From assembly GCA_017501345.1 (NCBI GenBank), contig JAFVXC010000031.1:1-50923 (forward strand): a DNA stretch of 50,923 nucleotides. The letters are read 5' to 3'. Positions 49,001 through 50,923 of this stretch are shown here, one piece after another (the stretch's first letter is position 1; every line of letters begins with the position of its first letter). A program made the translations under genes and the position numbers. Source of the DNA: Clostridia bacterium (GTDB taxonomy: Bacteria; Bacillota_A; Clostridia; Oscillospirales; CAG-272). The notes beneath the pieces are model-generated. The model saw only the letters and a list, made by a program, of their open reading frames with translations. It did no database searches and had not been told where the DNA came from.

Positions 49001-50923
49001 AAGCACTACGGTGAGCACTTTGACTTCATTGTTATGCACGGCGGTGTAAACGACTGTCCTGACGGCAGATACGTGCTCGGCACGCCTCTGCCCGTAACCG
49101 CTACCGAGGAGGAGATCACTGCGATGGTGCAAACCAAGTCGCAGGATCCCGCAGGTAAGAAGACCTCCTTCGCGCTCGGTCTCCAGTACACCATTATGAT
49201 GGCAAGGAAGAACTTCCCCGATGCGAAACTCTTCTACGTTGCGAACGCACAGATCAAGGCAAGCGACAGAAACGTGCCGCTGAAGAAGTTCCTTGATATG
49301 GCAAGGACGATCTGCGAGATGTACGACGTCTACTACATCGACCTTTACAACAACGAGCAGCTGACCGAGGAATTCCAGTCTGAAAACACCTTTATAAATC
49401 TCGATGACAGCCTCCATCCGAACCGCGCCGGCTACGACGTGCTCGAGCCGTACATCAAAGCTCCCCTTGAAGCTGAGATGTGTAATGAGGCAACGCACAA
49501 GTTCACGATCGACAACTCCTCGGCGACCGATCACTGGACCACCTGCCGTTACTGCGGTGCGGAGAACGGAAGAGACGCACACGTTTACGACAATGATTGT
49601 GACACGACCTGTAACCTCGAAAGCTGCGGCTACGTGAGAACGGTCGAGCCGCATAACTTCAGCTCAACCGGTATGACCACGAGCGAGCACTGGAAGGCGT
49701 GCACGTCCTGCGGTCTCGAGGAAGCGGGATCGAGAAAGACGCATACCTTCGACAATGCTTGCGATAGGGAATGTAACGACGGATGCGGCTATGCGAGAAC
49801 GATCACGCACGACTTCAGTGTGGTCGACAAGAATGCTACTCAGCACTTTAAGAAGTGCTCGATTTGCGGAGTACCCGACGAGACCTCCTACGTAGATCAT
49901 TACTACACGGATCCCTGTGACGCGGTCTGTGACGGAGAGGGCTGTGGATTCGAACGGATCCCGCCTCACGATTACACCGTAGCAAACAAGGACGCAGATT
50001 ACCACTGGATTGAGTGCTCGATCTGCCACGAGGTCGATGCAAGCACAAAGGTAGAGCACGTTTACGACAACGCTTGCGATACGATCTGTAACGATGAGAC
50101 CTGCGGATACGAGCGCGAGATCACGCACGACTTCAGCGTGACCGATAAGAACGAGACCCAGCACTGGACGAAGTGCTCGGTTTGCGGACTGGAGCAGGAA
50201 GGCTCGCGTAAGGATCACGTCTACGACGACGCAAACGACGTAGAGTGTGACTGCGGCTACTTGAAGTGCACGGAGCACGATTTCAGCATCATCGACAAGG
50301 ACGGCGAGCGTCACTGGAAGGAGTGCTCGATCTGCGGTTCTGTTGACGTTGAGTCGATCGCCGTTCACGAATACTCGAAGACTGAGACGAACGAGACCCA
50401 GCACTGGAAGGTCTGTGCCGTTTGCTCTCTCGTAGAGGAGAATTCGGCGAAGAGCCACGTTTACGAATACGTTTGCGATGCTGCCTGCGATTGCGGCTAC
50501 ACGAGAACGATCGTACACGATTACTGTGTCAAGGGAAGCGATGCGACGCATCACTGGGAGGCGTGCCTGCTTTGCGGCGCGGTCGACGAGACTGCAAAGG
50601 AAACACACGTCTTCGGCGAATGGGTCGTAACGGGTGATACTCGCACGAGAAGCTGCGCTTGCGGCTACTCGGAAAGCGAGAAGATCCCCGTGGCCACGCC
50701 TGATGACACGACGGATGTTCCCGGCAGTGACACGCCCGTTGATCCGGGTGACGACACGACCGCTCCCGACGGTGATGACACGACTGCCGATCTCGGCGAC
50801 GACACGACCGAGCCTGATGATGACGATACCACCGCAGACGTCGTAACCGACGGCGATGGCACCGATGCAGATACCGACGATGAGGATTCGGGCTGTGGCT
50901 CGGTCATCGGCGGAGCTACGGCA
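46070..50923 (+). CDS. Giant secreted SGNH hydrolase with six N-terminal modules and HWxxCxxC repeats (3' end cut by window)
   Basis: Open without a stop from ATG 46070 to the last base (1618 codons). Signal peptide about 1-26, then an acidic spacer. Six beta modules (about 50-900) occur in three pairs. One type ends 'LITKNLVFSAEEYFDYMD', the other 'LVTKNQPFTGEHYREIYGIDLN'; pair three has a truncated first module. SGNH hydrolase: Ser913 in 'GDSIS', 'GGVNDC' (N994-D995) and Asp1113/His1116 in 'DSLH'. Eight repeats follow (about 1135-1525), each with HW or HF-x2-C-x2-C and a second Cys set 'CD..C....CGY'. Then come the Asp/Thr linker and 'GCGSVIGGATA' at the window edge. The hydrophobic helix and tail are therefore expected just beyond. 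RBS AAAGGAG upstream of the ATG. Function as for the two preceding paralogues; the extra modules suggest multivalent glycan or wall binding. Confidence 0.9.
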   Translation, partial: MKKFRKLLCMLLALMMLLSCFTPVLAADPDEDDSGLEEEEPGAGGDETSKDEGPKFENLWETAKVGGFFDYNDCTGFRTGGGWESWASSIAIEVEAGQVITFGPANLDWTGYIGVVYAKSTGKYLGKPRVSKADGACVEEGQITSNGKIISYTVPAKAKYLRLSVPSCLADCMLVTRDYVFTAEEYYEYMSPYFDTSDTPVQEVVNIFEGAQEGYFEGEIKADANYRCKVYNVGTDVAVGDVLYFTAPVSPDKAPIYSVYQNDEKSSTGANKIPICEEIGGGYAIYAYKVTEHEKQVALILPADKYAAGEIVVTKNQPLTGGSYRKAVGIEIENLYDVTKSEYGHVSTAAMPGLANSGAWGPYWTSNPIEVQVGDTITFGPYYGETRNADNPYTAVLYEADGTYVGDSAIYVNPTFSKFNCVEVDTIFGSAKIYTYTVTKSSAKYIRITTIAPYANCTLITKNLVFSAEEYFDYMDANGVNVDFLRPTNTEDELNNLFAPGTAEVKPGYRGTSDTLTDADHYRHRMFTVGVDVEVGDTLYFTARTDSGYYPLTVKFQTNYFQRVYPYKANLNGYSQMAMHAYEDLGNGYAIYAYQIGPNVKDLCILLPTSKYNAGELMVTKNQPFTSEALLDSYKISEEIEVEAGDKITVGMVQKESWFIRPLTTNATTGKKVYGDKINGSSIRVSNEVILGDAKIYTYTVPQGVTSLHVVYSEFVEGCVKIAKNDVFTADEYFAEMASKGLDLGYLEYKDTAGDLTNLFPRDDVNTLRGYVSKGEFTGNYYSRSRVYEVGEGATLQAGDTLYIAPVSKTRETAISVTLTDGTSYNLSSKQLILFEDIGREYGIYLYHIEANVAEVAVVLGTGDYDMDIVLVTKNQPFTGEHYREIYGIDLNDWGLDEESPLNGLDALFIGDSISRGGHDYISYLDHSKDSALRLAWAGGLAAHTGLNSVNASVSGARISYHDDSDNPGHWIYTQMEKHYGEHFDFIVMHGGVNDCPDGRYVLGTPLPVTATEEEITAMVQTKSQDPAGKKTSFALGLQYTIMMARKNFPDAKLFYVANAQIKASDRNVPLKKFLDMARTICEMYDVYYIDLYNNEQLTEEFQSENTFINLDDSLHPNRAGYDVLEPYIKAPLEAEMCNEATHKFTIDNSSATDHWTTCRYCGAENGRDAHVYDNDCDTTCNLESCGYVRTVEPHNFSSTGMTTSEHWKACTSCGLEEAGSRKTHTFDNACDRECNDGCGYARTITHDFSVVDKNATQHFKKCSICGVPDETSYVDHYYTDPCDAVCDGEGCGFERIPPHDYTVANKDADYHWIECSICHEVDASTKVEHVYDNACDTICNDETCGYEREITHDFSVTDKNETQHWTKCSVCGLEQEGSRKDHVYDDANDVECDCGYLKCTEHDFSIIDKDGERHWKECSICGSVDVESIAVHEYSKTETNETQHWKVCAVCSLVEENSAKSHVYEYVCDAACDCGYTRTIVHDYCVKGSDATHHWEACLLCGAVDETAKETHVFGEWVVTGDTRTRSCACGYSESEKIPVATPDDTTDVPGSDTPVDPGDDTTAPDGDDTTADLGDDTTEPDDDDTTADVVTDGDGTDADTDDEDSGCGSVIGGATA
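50501..50923. repeat. Long near-identical coding block, copy 2
   Basis: Partner of 43149-43568. It reaches the window end, so the match may continue. Confidence 0.9.

Overview
The window looks like a chromosomal segment of an endospore-forming Bacillota, most likely an uncultured Clostridia (Oscillospirales-like) gut bacterium. The grounds are strong AGGAGG-type ribosome sites, TTGACA-17-TATAAT promoters, the mnmG-rsmG-parA-parB block with three parS sites, a SpoIIQ-like M23 protein and large secreted proteins with clostridial-style modules. The parS cluster suggests a position near the replication origin, although dnaA, rpmH and mnmE are not in the window. Taxonomy is inference from gene content only.

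Layout. (1) 1-1943 is an accessory patch ending at tRNA-Trp. A 100-bp direct repeat (1-100 and 1769-1868) brackets two small genes (a membrane/PH-like protein and a four-helix-bundle S23-like protein) that share a promoter sequence, an inverted-repeat element, a palindromic hairpin array and a fragment of a tRNA-Trp 3' end. (2) 2209-7325 holds maf, a polysaccharide deacetylase lipoprotein, then a metal-response unit (CadC-type ArsR regulator with an obvious promoter and operator, a free HMA metallochaperone, a P1B-2 ATPase without its own HMA domain, and an inositol-phosphatase-family gene). (3) 7381-11453, minus strand: a DUF378 protein, a GT8-acyltransferase fusion, ruvX and cca. (4) 11585-20852, plus strand: mnmG, rsmG, parA, a small basic protein, parB, serS, a two-TM protein, rarA and a GtrA protein. 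(5) 20923-23990, minus strand: a GH36 alpha-galactosidase and a SpoIIQ-like M23 protein. (6) 24375-37669: a large GLUG-like surface protein, alr, a DUF5722-like membrane protein overlapping an AraC regulator, a small RHH-like protein, split transketolase, a second GtrA and an FAD oxidoreductase. (7) 37878-50923: three tandem, related, very large secreted SGNH-hydrolase proteins, the last cut by the window end.

How the parts fit. Metal homeostasis is a self-contained regulated unit. ParA, ParB and parS form the chromosome-segregation module, and the unknown protein between parA and parB carries a peptide resembling the ParB N-terminal ParA-activating segment. The four giant surface proteins (24375, 37878, 43866, 46070) share a signal peptide, Thr/Asp-rich linkers and a near-identical C-terminus: GCGSVIG, a hydrophobic helix, then a basic-acidic tail ending DEE. 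This looks like a common C-terminal sorting or anchoring signal with an invariant cysteine. That signal, together with the tandem SGNH family (one fused to a GDPD domain, two carrying HW-x2-C-x2-C repeats), is the best candidate here for an undescribed system; the small protein between parA and parB is the second.
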